DNA of 64,000 nucleotides from Thauera humireducens (GTDB lineage Bacteria; Pseudomonadota; Gammaproteobacteria; Burkholderiales; Rhodocyclaceae), in NCBI RefSeq assembly GCF_001051995.2, contig NZ_CP014646.1, positions 1,736,001 to 1,800,000 on the forward strand, in the 5' to 3' direction. Shown piece after piece: positions 8,568 to 17,226 of the stretch; position 1 is the stretch's first letter; each line of letters starts with the position of its first letter. The notes under the pieces are model-generated. The model had not been told where the DNA came from, ran no database searches, and worked only from the letters and a program-made list of their open reading frames with translations. Position numbers and translations under genes: made by a program.

Positions 8568-9158
8568 ATGCAGACCCTCGACGCGCCGCGCCTGCTGCCC
8601 CACGAGGCGGCGGACATGCCGCCCACGATCAACGCCCAGGCGGTGCTCGACCAGCTTCACCCGCTGCAGGTCCCGCCCGCTCCGGCCTGGTCGCCCCAGG
8701 CGCCGGGCTGGATGGTGCTTGCCGCCGTCGCGCTGACGGCATTGGCCGTGCTTGCATGGCGAACCTTCCGGCGCTGGCGGGCCGGCCGGCACCGACGCGC
8801 GGCCCTTGCGGAGCTTCAGCGTCTGCGCGCATCCATGCGGGACCCCGCCCTTCGGCTCGCGGCAGCCCGGGCGATCCCTGCGCTGGTGCGCCGGCTGGCC
8901 CTCGCCCATGCGCCGCGCGCCGAGGTCGCCGCCCTGCACGGCGCGGACTGGCATGCCTGGCTGGACCGCAGCCTGGGCGACCCCGCCCAGCCGTTCTCGA
9001 GTGGCGTGGGCTGGGGCCAGGGACTGGGCGATTGGGCCTATCGCCCCGCCGAAACCCTGCCCTGGGAACGGCTCGAGCCGAGCCTGGACCTGGTGGAGCG
9101 CTGGATCCGCACGCATCGCGTCGAGCACGACGCAGGCGGCCCGGGGAGGCGCAGATGA
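8568..9158 (+). CDS. DUF4381 membrane protein of the MoxR module
   Basis: Small protein of 196 residues with one clear transmembrane helix near residues 47-65 (WMVLAAVALTALAVLAW), followed by a basic cytoplasmic segment (RTFRRWRAGRHRR) and a helical domain. LDQLHPLQVPP before the helix and the whole layout match DUF4381, regularly found between DUF58 and vWA genes in Bat-type operons. Exact function is unknown; it probably helps anchor the MoxR/vWA complex to the inner membrane. The ATG at 8568 was chosen because it sits just after the DUF58 stop; a second Met (residue 17) is possible. The stop overlaps the next vWA gene (ATGA). Confidence 0.8.
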   Translation: MQTLDAPRLLPHEAADMPPTINAQAVLDQLHPLQVPPAPAWSPQAPGWMVLAAVALTALAVLAWRTFRRWRAGRHRRAALAELQRLRASMRDPALRLAAARAIPALVRRLALAHAPRAEVAALHGADWHAWLDRSLGDPAQPFSSGVGWGQGLGDWAYRPAETLPWERLEPSLDLVERWIRTHRVEHDAGGPGRRR

Positions 9159-10198
9159 GCGCGTGGCCGGGGGCGCACTGGCTGGCCAACGTCGACTGGG
9201 CACATCCCTGGGCGGCCCTGCTGTGGCCGCTCGCCCTGTTGTGGGTCGCCCTCCCACCGCACCGCGAGCGGCGTACCGCGCTGCGCGTGCCCTTCTTCGC
9301 GCTCGCGGTCGCCGGCAGCGGGGAGCGCCCGCGTGCCGGCGCCATCGTCCGCGCGCACGGCGCATGGGGCTGGCTGATGCTCGGCCTGGCGTGGAGCGCC
9401 GGCGTGCTCGCGGTGATGCAGCCCCATTGGCTGGAGCCGCCGGTCCCGCGCGTGCAGTCCGCACGCGACTGGCTGCTGGCCATCGACCTGTCGCCTTCCA
9501 TGCAGGCCACCGATTTCAAGGATGCCGATGGCCGTCCGGTGGACCGCCTGAGCGTCGTGCGCGGCGTGCTCGACGAGTTTCTCGCGCGGCGGGCGCACGA
9601 CCGTATCGGCCTGCTGGTCTTCGCCGAGCAGGCCCATGTGCAGGCGCCCTTCACCCGCGACCACGGGGCGGTGAGCGCGCTGCTGGCCGAAGCGCAGATC
9701 GGCATGGCCGGCTCACGCACGATGATCGGCGACGCGATTGGCATGGCCATCAAGGTCTTCGAGCAGTCGGCGGCGCCGCAGCGCACCCTGGTGCTGCTGA
9801 CCGACGGGGTCGACACCGGCAGCCGCATCCCGCCGGCCAAGGCGGCAGAGATCGCCGCCCGGCGCGGCGTACGCATCCACACCGTCGCCATCGGCACCGC
9901 CAGCGCAGCGGCCGGCGAGCAGCCGGATCTCGAGGCACTGCGAGCCTGGGCCGCCATCACCGGCGGGCGCGCATTCAGCGCCGACGACCGCGACGGCCTG
10001 GCTGACATCTACCGCGAACTGGACGCCCTCGAAGGGCGCGACCAGGCGCTCGCAGCCGAGCGCCCGCGGCGCCCGCTCTTTCACTGGTTCGTGGCAACGG
10101 CGCTGGCGCTGATCATCGTCCACCAGGCCGCTGCCGCGCTGCGCGGCGGGCGGGCAGCGCACGCCGTGGTCCGACACGGGTCCAGCCGCGATGAGTGA
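9155..10198 (+). CDS. Membrane vWA-domain protein (BatA-like)
   Basis: vWA protein of 347 residues. Two N-terminal hydrophobic segments lie near residues 18-34 and 70-88, then a vWA domain from about 105 to 290 and a C-terminal hydrophobic helix (WFVATALALIIVHQAAAAL). The metal-ion-dependent adhesion site is intact: D111-x-S113-x-S115, a downstream Thr (GSRTMIGD) and Asp (LLTDGVDTGS). Family knowledge: BatA/BatB-type proteins are membrane partners of MoxR ATPases, with the vWA domain facing the periplasm or membrane surface. It overlaps the following vWA gene by 8 bp. Confidence 0.87.
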   Translation: MSAWPGAHWLANVDWAHPWAALLWPLALLWVALPPHRERRTALRVPFFALAVAGSGERPRAGAIVRAHGAWGWLMLGLAWSAGVLAVMQPHWLEPPVPRVQSARDWLLAIDLSPSMQATDFKDADGRPVDRLSVVRGVLDEFLARRAHDRIGLLVFAEQAHVQAPFTRDHGAVSALLAEAQIGMAGSRTMIGDAIGMAIKVFEQSAAPQRTLVLLTDGVDTGSRIPPAKAAEIAARRGVRIHTVAIGTASAAAGEQPDLEALRAWAAITGGRAFSADDRDGLADIYRELDALEGRDQALAAERPRRPLFHWFVATALALIIVHQAAAALRGGRAAHAVVRHGSSRDE

Positions 10199-11846
10199 AT
10201 GGTTCGACGCCCTCCTGCCCGCGCACTGGCTGCGTCCGTGGGCGCTCGGCGGGCTGATCCTGGCGCTCTTGCTGGTCGTCCTTGGACGCCGTCGCAACGA
10301 GATGCGTGCGCTGCGCGAAGTCATCGATCCGCAGCTGCTTCCGCACCTGCTCGTGCATGGCGGCCCCCGACGCGGGGTGCAGCCCGCCGACACGCTCGCT
10401 GTGGCGGTGGCCTGCTTCAGCATCGCGCTCGCAGGCCCGGCCTGGGAACGCGAGCCTCCTCCACTCGCGCGCGAACAGGCCGCGCTCATGGTGGTGGTCG
10501 ACCTGTCGAGCGCAATGGATGCGACCGACCTGCCGCCCAGCCGGCTGGCCTGGGCGCGCTCGAAGCTGCACGCCCTGCTGGCGCGCCGCGGTGACGCACC
10601 CACCGGCCTGATCGTGTATGCCGGCAGCGCCCACCTGGTGTTGCCTCCCACCGACGACCGCCAGCTCCTCGCGTCCTACGTCGACGTCCTGTCCACCACA
10701 CTGATGCCCGCCGACGGCGCGCGTCCCGCCGCTGCCCTGGCGCTCGCGCATGCCTGGCTGGCGCGGACCGGGTTGCCCGGCACCGTGCTGTTCCTGACCA
10801 CCGCCTGGCCGCAGGCGGAACAGACCGGTGCCGAGCGCGAGACTGCCACCTCCCGCCACCGCCTGATCGTGTGGGCGATCGGCACCGAGCGCGGCGGCCC
10901 GATCCGGAACCCGGAGACGCGTGCCACTCCCGAGGCGAGCGGAACGCTGCGCCACGCCCGCCTCGAAGTCACCGAATTGCGCAGCCTGCGCGCGCGCAGC
11001 GGCGCAAACCTGGTGAGCGTGACTGCGGACGAAGGCGACCTGGAACGTATCCAGGCGCTCATCACCCGCCAGCAGGCCGAGGCCTCGGCCGCAGCGGCCG
11101 ACACGCGCTGGCGTGATCGCGGCGCGGACTGGGTCTGGCCCGGCCTGCTGGCGCTGTTGATGTCCTTCCGCCGTGGCTGGGTCGTCCCCTGGCGCGCCTT
11201 CTGCGGCCCGGTGCTCGCCAGCATGGTCGTCCTGTCACTGCTTTCGATGCCCTCGCCCGCCCAGGCCGGCGATGACGATGCGGGCTGGACGAATCGCCTG
11301 TCACAGCGCTTCGTCGACCTCTGGCTCACCCGCGACCAGCAGGGCCGCCTGTGGCTGGAACGCGGCGACCCGGCGCGCGCCGCGGACCTCTTCGACGACC
11401 CGCTCTGGCGCGGCATCGCCGCAGCCCGCGCCGGGCGCTGGCAGGCTGCGGCCGACGCCTTCGCGCAGGCGGACTCGGGGGCGGCCTGGTTCAACCAGGC
11501 GCAGGCGCTCGCCCGCCTCGGCCGCTACGCCGAAGCGCTGGCCGCGTATGACCAGGCCCTGATCCGTGTGCCGGGCTGGCCCGAGGCGCTCGCCGACCGT
11601 GCGCGCGTGCGCAACCTGCTGTCCGCGCGCACGGTCGCAGACGAGGGCGAACCCGCCACCGCCCCCGGCGAGGGCGACGAGCAGGGCGAGGACGGCGAGC
11701 GCAACACCCAGCCACCTGCCGAGGCCGAGGCGGCCGACGCCTGGCTGCGCCGCCTCGACACCAGCCCGGCCGCCTTCCTGCGACGCAAGTTCGCCCTGCA
11801 GGCGCAGCCGTCTGCCGCCAAGCACCCAGGATCTGCAAACCGATGA
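10191..11846 (+). CDS. vWA-TPR fusion protein (BatB/BatC-like) with degenerate MIDAS
   Basis: Protein of 551 residues combining an N-terminal membrane region (helix near 18-32, second near 68-83), a vWA domain (about 98-290), another hydrophobic stretch (about 340-360) and C-terminal TPR-like repeats (WRGIAAARAGRWQAAADAF; AAWFNQAQALARLGRYAEAL). It ends in an acidic low-complexity tail. The MIDAS is altered: D104-x-S106-x-A108 instead of DxSxS, and the later Asp position reads FLTTAW. It may therefore not bind a metal normally and may act as a scaffold, while the preceding BatA-like protein keeps an intact site. It resembles a BatB-BatC fusion. Confidence 0.82.
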   Translation: MSEWFDALLPAHWLRPWALGGLILALLLVVLGRRRNEMRALREVIDPQLLPHLLVHGGPRRGVQPADTLAVAVACFSIALAGPAWEREPPPLAREQAALMVVVDLSSAMDATDLPPSRLAWARSKLHALLARRGDAPTGLIVYAGSAHLVLPPTDDRQLLASYVDVLSTTLMPADGARPAAALALAHAWLARTGLPGTVLFLTTAWPQAEQTGAERETATSRHRLIVWAIGTERGGPIRNPETRATPEASGTLRHARLEVTELRSLRARSGANLVSVTADEGDLERIQALITRQQAEASAAAADTRWRDRGADWVWPGLLALLMSFRRGWVVPWRAFCGPVLASMVVLSLLSMPSPAQAGDDDAGWTNRLSQRFVDLWLTRDQQGRLWLERGDPARAADLFDDPLWRGIAAARAGRWQAAADAFAQADSGAAWFNQAQALARLGRYAEALAAYDQALIRVPGWPEALADRARVRNLLSARTVADEGEPATAPGEGDEQGEDGERNTQPPAEAEAADAWLRRLDTSPAAFLRRKFALQAQPSAAKHPGSANR

Positions 11847-13279
11847 ATATGCGCCCGATCCGACCCGACGCCCGGCGCCGCCAGTTGCTGCGCATGACCG
11901 CACTGCTCGCGGCGGCCGCCGCAGTCCCGGGGCGCAGCTTCGCCGGCGACCGCGCCGCCCCCGAGGCGCGCCTGCGCTGGGCCGTCGATACGGCGGGGCG
12001 GAACGATGACGCGGCATTCGAGCTCGGCGAGCCGATCATCATTCGGCTGGAGGTCTGGGTCAGCACCTGGTTCCAGGCCCCGGTCGATTTCCCCGCCACG
12101 CTGGCGACCGAGTCTGCCATCGTCGAGGAGATCGGCGGTTCGCCCGAAGCGGGGTTCGATGACATCGACGGCCGGCGGTGGACCGGGCTGATCCGCCGTT
12201 ACCGCGTCCATCCACTGCAACCCGGCGAGCTCGTCCTCGCACCGCCCGCAGCGCTCGAGATCCTGCCCGGACGCGGCGATGGCCGACCCTTGCGCGCGTC
12301 GTCGCCGGCGCCGCTCCGCCTGGCCGTGCGCGTGCCGAAGGGCGCCGAGGGGCTGAAGCCCTTCGTTGCCGCGCGCGCGCTCGCGCTGCAGCAGCAGTGG
12401 GAGCCCGCGCCCGACCCGGACCAGGGCTGGCAGGTCGGCGACATGCTGCTGCGCCGGATCACGCTCGTCACCGACGCCCCTTCCCCGCTGCCGCCGACCG
12501 TGCCAGCGCTGGCGAGTGTCGAGGGCACCGAGTTGCAGCGCCACAGCGCGCCCACCCGCACCGCGGAAGCGGACTCCGCCCGGACCGTCCAGGAGCACGT
12601 CGCGACGTACGTGCTGAAGGCGCCCGGCGAGCTGCATCTGCCTGCCGTCGAGCTGGCCTGGTGGGATCTCGACCAGCGCAAGGTGCGCATCAGCCAGCTG
12701 CCCGGCCGGACGGTGAAGGTCTCGGCGGCATCGATGCCCGCGGACCCGTTCGCCGAACCCGGCAGCGGGCTGGAGGCCGAGGTGCCGGACGACTCGCATC
12801 GGGCCGTCACCGCGCAGGCCTGGCGCTGGATACCGACGGGCGCACTCGCGCTCGCGCTCGCCCCATTGGCCTGGCGACACCGCAGCGCGCTCGCCGCGGC
12901 GATCCGCCGTCCGCTCCAGCGTTTGCACGCCAGCGAGACGACGGCACGCTGGCGCCTGCGTCGTGCCTGCCTGCAAAGCCGGCCGGCGCAGGCCGCCGCC
13001 GCGTTGCGCGTCTGGTTGCAGACCCTGGATCCAGCCTTGCGAAGGCGCATTCGCGCCGACACTGCCTGCGCCGAGGCCATGGAGGCGCTGGTGCGCCATC
13101 TGCACGGCCCGCAGGCGCCACAACGCCCGGCGCACTGGAACGGACCGGCGCTGTGGCACGCGGTGCAGCGCGCGCGTGCGGCCTTACCGAAGACGCAGGA
13201 TCTGGACGCCGCACTCCCCGAGCTCAATCCCCGCATGCAGGGCGACGCAAAGCTTCCCCACCCGGCGTCACGCAGATGA
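11843..13279 (+). CDS. BatD-like exported membrane protein
   Basis: Protein of 478 residues with an N-terminal signal sequence that includes a twin-arginine-like RRRQLLRM and a hydrophobic core (TALLAAAAAVPG). A large beta-rich region follows, then one transmembrane helix near residues 330-348 (WIPTGALALALAPLAW) and a basic C-terminal tail. This layout (signal, periplasmic Ig-like domains, helix, cytoplasmic tail) is that of BatD, the last member of aerotolerance-type MoxR operons. Primary-sequence similarity to BatD is weak by eye, so the call rests partly on position. It overlaps the vWA-TPR gene by 4 bp. Confidence 0.68.
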   Translation: MNMRPIRPDARRRQLLRMTALLAAAAAVPGRSFAGDRAAPEARLRWAVDTAGRNDDAAFELGEPIIIRLEVWVSTWFQAPVDFPATLATESAIVEEIGGSPEAGFDDIDGRRWTGLIRRYRVHPLQPGELVLAPPAALEILPGRGDGRPLRASSPAPLRLAVRVPKGAEGLKPFVAARALALQQQWEPAPDPDQGWQVGDMLLRRITLVTDAPSPLPPTVPALASVEGTELQRHSAPTRTAEADSARTVQEHVATYVLKAPGELHLPAVELAWWDLDQRKVRISQLPGRTVKVSAASMPADPFAEPGSGLEAEVPDDSHRAVTAQAWRWIPTGALALALAPLAWRHRSALAAAIRRPLQRLHASETTARWRLRRACLQSRPAQAAAALRVWLQTLDPALRRRIRADTACAEAMEALVRHLHGPQAPQRPAHWNGPALWHAVQRARAALPKTQDLDAALPELNPRMQGDAKLPHPASRR

Positions 13280-13362
13280 CGCCACCCACGGCACGGGCAG
13301 CCCGCGCAAGACCGGGCCCGTCGCCATCCACCAACCTAGAAAATGGAATCCCAGGCGCTCGC

Positions 13363-14259
13363 ATGATGAATACCAAGCTTGTCCTGAAACGTAGCGCGAT
13401 CTTCACCCTCGTCATCCTGATGCTGCTGCTTGCAGGTCTGGGGGTGATTCTCCGGGACCGCCCGGCGGAGCCCGCCGCCGGCGAGCGGGTCGTGACCACC
13501 GGCCCGGGCGGCGCCCTGGTCTACCACCGCCTTGGTCAAGGCGAGGCAGTGGTGCTGTTGCCCAGCTTCGCCCGCTCGGCGGCCGACTTCAACCGCCTGG
13601 CCCAGGCGCTGGCGGATGCCGGCTATCGCAGCCTGGCCGTTCAGCCACGGGGCATCGAGGGTTCGGCGTTCGGCACCCTGGACGTGAGCCTGGCTGACTA
13701 CGCCGCCGACGTCGCCGCCGTGCTCGACGCCGAGGGCGTCGCCACCGCGCACGCGGTGATCGGCCACGCTTACGGAAACCGGGTGGCCCGGGTGTTCGCC
13801 GTCAAGCATCCGGAAAGAGTGCGCAAGCTCGTCCTGCTCGCCGCGGGGGGCGGCAAGCCGCCACCGCCCGAGATCAACGCGGCGATCCGCAAGGCCGTGT
13901 TCGGTTTCGACGGCGCGGCGCGGGAAGCGGCGATCGCGCTCGCCTTCTTCGCGGGCGAAACCGTGCCCGCGGCCTGGGTCACCGGCTGGTATCCGCTCGC
14001 GGCACTGCACCAGACGCGCGCGACCACCGCGCAGGCCTATTCGAGCTGGAGCCATGGTGGCTCGGCCCCGATGCTGATCCTGCAGCCGGCTGACGACACG
14101 GCCGCCGCGCCCGCAGACTCGGAGAAGCTTGCGGCACAGCTCGGCGCGCGGGCGACCCGCCATGTGATCGCCAACGCCGGCCACGCCCTGCTGCCGGAGC
14201 AGCCCGAAGCGGTCGCCTCGCACATCCTGCGCTACCTGGACCCGCCCGGGAAACAGTGA
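13363..14259 (+). CDS. Membrane-anchored alpha/beta-hydrolase fold protein lacking the nucleophile Ser
   Basis: Alpha/beta-hydrolase fold protein of 298 residues with an N-terminal membrane anchor or signal (residues 7-30, LVLKRSAIFTLVILMLLLAG). The nucleophile elbow should read G-x-S-x-G but reads G134-H-A136-Y-G138, so alanine replaces the catalytic serine. The acid (LQPADD) and a C-terminal histidine (NAGHALLPE, H274) are present. It may be a non-hydrolytic member (pseudoenzyme, binding protein or lyase-like) or use another chemistry. It starts 84 bp after the BatD-like gene, so it may not belong to the same unit. The upstream extension of the frame lies within the BatD gene and is rejected. 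Confidence 0.8.
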   Translation: MMNTKLVLKRSAIFTLVILMLLLAGLGVILRDRPAEPAAGERVVTTGPGGALVYHRLGQGEAVVLLPSFARSAADFNRLAQALADAGYRSLAVQPRGIEGSAFGTLDVSLADYAADVAAVLDAEGVATAHAVIGHAYGNRVARVFAVKHPERVRKLVLLAAGGGKPPPPEINAAIRKAVFGFDGAAREAAIALAFFAGETVPAAWVTGWYPLAALHQTRATTAQAYSSWSHGGSAPMLILQPADDTAAAPADSEKLAAQLGARATRHVIANAGHALLPEQPEAVASHILRYLDPPGKQ

Positions 14260-14283
14260 TGCCCGTGCCGCGCGGTCCGCGGC

Positions 14284-14324
14284 CACCCACCGGCGGAGCT
14301 GCCGTTCAGGGCCGCCGGTGGGTG
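14284..14324. terminator. Bidirectional hairpin terminator candidate
   Basis: Perfect 13-bp inverted repeat: CACCCACCGGCGG at 14284-14296 and its complement at 14312-14324, with a 15-nt loop. It lies between the convergent alpha/beta-hydrolase (+) and EthD-like (-) genes and overlaps the last codons of the latter. There is no strong T-run, so termination efficiency is uncertain. Confidence 0.6.
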
Positions 14325-14983
14325 ATCCGGGTGAACATGCACACTGATCCGGCGGTGTCGACAGCGTCTGCCAGGGCCGGCGGCAGCCAGTGCCACACCG
14401 GCGGGCCGGCGAACGCGGCGGCCACGGCATCGACCGATTCGTACCAGGCCTCGACGATCGCGTCGTACTCGTAGCCAGGCGGTCGCCCGCCCGCCACCTC
14501 GTTCCAGACCAGGCGCGTCGCGGCCGACCACGGCGCGGCAGGGGCGCTGGCGAGATCAAGCGAACGCACGCGCTGCCCCGGCAGCGCGCGCAGGAACAGC
14601 ACGAGACACACACCGGTCTCCGCGCCATCGACCAGCACCTGCTCACTTGCGACCAGGGTGAAGTCGCGCACGTAGGTCGAGAACACCCGCGGCTCGTCGG
14701 GCCGCATGATGCGCAGGGTCTCCTCGTCGTTCCAGATGTCGTCGGCGGCCTCGCGGTCACGCAGCGACAGCAGGTTGACGCCGTCGTAGTCGACGCTGAC
14801 GCCGTTCGGCACGCCCGGGCGGTCGAGCACCCGCGAGCACTGGCGCACCGCCTTGACCTTGTCCTGCACGTTGCGGCACTCGCGGCCGAGCGCGGAGTGC
14901 TCGCGCCAGGCCTGGGGGAAATCCTCGGGCGCCAGCGCGGGGTTGCGCCGGGCGAGGTAGATCATCTTCCATTGCACGCTCAT
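14306..14983 (-). CDS. EthD-domain protein
   Basis: Protein of 225 residues with two ferredoxin-like halves of the EthD / dimeric alpha-beta barrel type. Seen: WKMIYLARRNPALAPEDFPQAW at the N-terminus, with the typical W-x(n)-H-S pattern (AWREHSALG), and a second unit with EVAGGRPPGYEYDAIVEAWY. Family knowledge: EthD-type proteins accompany oxygenase and degradation gene clusters, including steroid clusters, with poorly defined roles. Its start overlaps the stop of the nitronate-monooxygenase-like gene by 4 bp, so they are coupled. It is the last gene of the minus-strand steroid unit that begins near 20.9 kb. Confidence 0.75.
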   Translation of the reverse strand: MSVQWKMIYLARRNPALAPEDFPQAWREHSALGRECRNVQDKVKAVRQCSRVLDRPGVPNGVSVDYDGVNLLSLRDREAADDIWNDEETLRIMRPDEPRVFSTYVRDFTLVASEQVLVDGAETGVCLVLFLRALPGQRVRSLDLASAPAAPWSAATRLVWNEVAGGRPPGYEYDAIVEAWYESVDAVAAAFAGPPVWHWLPPALADAVDTAGSVCMFTRITHRRP

Positions 14984-15996
14984 GCCAACGCTCCTGCCGA
15001 CGACCCTGTCGATATCCGGGCCGCTTCGGCAAAGGTGGCCGGTTGCACGGCTGCCTCCGTGTATTCACGCTTCATGCGCGCCACCAGTTCGGCCACGGCG
15101 GGCACGTCATGGATGCTGCCGATCCCCTGTCCGGCCGACCACACGTCCTTCCACGCCTTGGGCTTGCTGTCGAGACTGGCAAAAAGGTCGTCCTTGCCGC
15201 CGTCCTGGCGGCCCTTGAGCGCGTCGGGGTCGATTCCCGCCGCGCGCACGCTGTTCTTCAGGTAATTGGCCCAGATGCCGCTGAACACCGGGGTGTAGAC
15301 GATGTCTGCCGCGCCGTCGCGCACGATCATGTCCTTGTGGCCGGCGTCGGCCGCCGCCTCGCGGGTGGCGATGAAGCGCGTGCCCATGTAGCCCAGGTCG
15401 GCGCCCATGACCTCGGCCGCCCGCAGCGCGCGCCCGCTGGACAGGGCGCCGGCGAGCACCAGCGGACCGTCCCAGAACGCGCGCACCTCGGCGACCAGCG
15501 CGAAGGGCGAAAGATCGCCGCCATGTCCCCCAGCCCCGGCGCACACCAGGATCAGCCCATCGACGCCACTGGCCGCTGCCTTGCGCGCGTGGTCGACACT
15601 GATCACGTCATGGAACACCAGCCCGCCATAGTCATGTACCCGCTCGACCACCGCATCCGGCCGGCCCACCGAGGTGATCACGAAGGGCACGCGGTGCCTG
15701 ACCACGCACTCGAGGTCCGGCTCGCGCCGCGGGTTGGACTTGTGCAGGATCAGGTTGGCACCGAACGGTGCGGACCGACGGTCCGGGTGCGCGATGTCCC
15801 ACTGCGCAAGTTCGGCCGCGATGCGCGCCAGCCACTGGTCGAGCAACTCGGGCGTGCGCGCATTGAGCGTCGGGAAGCTCCCGGCGACACCCGCCTTGCA
15901 CTGCGCCAGCACCAGCTCCTGGCCGCTGGCAAGGAACATCGGCGAACCGATCAGCGGCAGCGTCAGCCGGCCACGAAATATCTCGGGAATGGGCAT
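14980..15996 (-). CDS. Nitronate monooxygenase-family flavoprotein
   Basis: FMN-binding TIM-barrel protein of 338 residues. Seen: the N-terminal LPLIGSPMFLASG, the central GLILVCAGAGGHGG phosphate/flavin segment, LVLAGALSSGRAL and GADLGYMGTRFIAT. These are the features of the NMO/2-nitropropane dioxygenase family, which also includes IpdC, the reductase or dehydrogenase of steroid C-ring degradation. This protein differs from the clearer IpdC-like one at 52723-53865, so it may act on another steroid acyl-CoA intermediate. True nitronate oxidation is the alternative. It is followed with a 4-bp overlap by the EthD-like gene. Confidence 0.82.
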   Translation of the reverse strand: MPIPEIFRGRLTLPLIGSPMFLASGQELVLAQCKAGVAGSFPTLNARTPELLDQWLARIAAELAQWDIAHPDRRSAPFGANLILHKSNPRREPDLECVVRHRVPFVITSVGRPDAVVERVHDYGGLVFHDVISVDHARKAAASGVDGLILVCAGAGGHGGDLSPFALVAEVRAFWDGPLVLAGALSSGRALRAAEVMGADLGYMGTRFIATREAAADAGHKDMIVRDGAADIVYTPVFSGIWANYLKNSVRAAGIDPDALKGRQDGGKDDLFASLDSKPKAWKDVWSAGQGIGSIHDVPAVAELVARMKREYTEAAVQPATFAEAARISTGSSAGALA

Positions 15997-16044
15997 CCCG
16001 TCACCTCCATGTAGTACCCGCTCGCTGGCCGCCGGGCCCGCCGC

Positions 16045-17208
16045 TCAGCCGCGCGGCATGCCCAGCCCGCGCTCGGCGATGATGTTGAGCTGGATCTCGT
16101 TGGTGCCGGCGTAGATGGTGTCGGCGCGCGAGAAGAAGAACACCTGCTGCAGGCGGCGCACCGCGTCGTCGTCCGAGCGCACGTCGCCCGCCACGCCGAT
16201 CACGTCCATCGCCAGCTGGCCGAGCTCGCGGTGCCAGTTCGACCACGCGTACTTGTAGATCAGCGCTTCGGGCCGGACCTTGGTCGAGCCGGTGTCTTCT
16301 TCCAGCATGCGCAGGCCGTTGTAGCGCAGGCCCTGCAGACCCACCCAGGCGTCGGCGATGCGCTGGCGGATCGCCGGGTCGCGCGCCGCGCCGTTGGCGC
16401 GGGCGACGTCGATCACCAGCTGCAGCTCGTGGATGAAGTGCATCTGCTGGCCGAGGGTCGAAACGCCGCGCTCGAAGCCGAGCAGCGCCATCGCCACCTT
16501 CCAGCCCTCACCCGGCTTGCCGACGATGCAGTCGGCCTCGGTCACCGCGCCATCGAAGAACACCGAGTTGAACTCGGCCTCGCCGGTCATCTGGCGGATG
16601 GGGTGGATCTCGATGCCGGGCTGGTCGAGCGGCACCAGCAGGAAGGACAGCCCCTCGCGCCCCACCGAACCCGGCGTGCTGCGCGCGACGACGAAGATCC
16701 ATTCGGATTCGTGCGCGAGCGAGGTCCACACCTTCTGCCCCTGCAGCCGCCAGCGGCCGTCCTCGCCCGGCCAGCAGCGCGTGGTGATGGCGGCGAGGTC
16801 GGAACCGGCACCCGGCTCGGAGTAGCCCTGCGCCCAGTATTCACGCCCCTCACGGATGCCCGGCAGGAAGCGGCGCTGCTGCTCGGGCGTGCCGAGCGCG
16901 ATCAGGGTCGGCGCCATCAGCGTCTCGCCGATATGGCCGATGCGGCCCGGACCGCCGGCGCGCACGTATTCCTCGTGGAAGGCGAGCTGCAGCGCCAGCG
17001 GCAGGTCGCGCCCGCCGTGCGCCTTGGGCCAGCCCAGGCCAACCCAGCCCCCGGCGGCCAGTTCCTGCTCCCATTCCTTGCGCAGCGCCGGGAAGGCTTC
17101 CTCGTCGCCGGGGCCGCCGCGGTGCTTCAGGCAGGCGAAGCGGCCGACCAGATGGGTCGCCATCCAGTCGGCGACCTCCTGGCGAAACTCCTGTTCGTTC
17201 ATGCTCAT
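16045..17208 (-). CDS. fadE30: FadE30-like acyl-CoA dehydrogenase
   Basis: Acyl-CoA dehydrogenase of 387 residues. Seen: the FAD-contact signature YSEPGAGSDLA near residue 132, then GQKVWTS, GEAEFNSVFFD, FERGVSTLGQQ and a C-terminal YAGTNEIQLNIIAERGLG. The N-terminal run EFRQEVADWMATHL...LKHRGGPGDEEAF and the FERGVSTLGQQ motif match my memory of mycobacterial FadE30, which acts on the propionyl side chain of HIP-CoA. Predicted reaction: alpha,beta-dehydrogenation of a steroid-ring acyl-CoA. It lies 18 bp downstream of a smaller dehydrogenase gene, with FadA-, MaoC- and IpdF-like genes further upstream in the same unit. Confidence 0.85.
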   Translation of the reverse strand: MSMNEQEFRQEVADWMATHLVGRFACLKHRGGPGDEEAFPALRKEWEQELAAGGWVGLGWPKAHGGRDLPLALQLAFHEEYVRAGGPGRIGHIGETLMAPTLIALGTPEQQRRFLPGIREGREYWAQGYSEPGAGSDLAAITTRCWPGEDGRWRLQGQKVWTSLAHESEWIFVVARSTPGSVGREGLSFLLVPLDQPGIEIHPIRQMTGEAEFNSVFFDGAVTEADCIVGKPGEGWKVAMALLGFERGVSTLGQQMHFIHELQLVIDVARANGAARDPAIRQRIADAWVGLQGLRYNGLRMLEEDTGSTKVRPEALIYKYAWSNWHRELGQLAMDVIGVAGDVRSDDDAVRRLQQVFFFSRADTIYAGTNEIQLNIIAERGLGMPRG

Positions 17209-17226
17209 CGGTCCTTGTCGGTCCTG

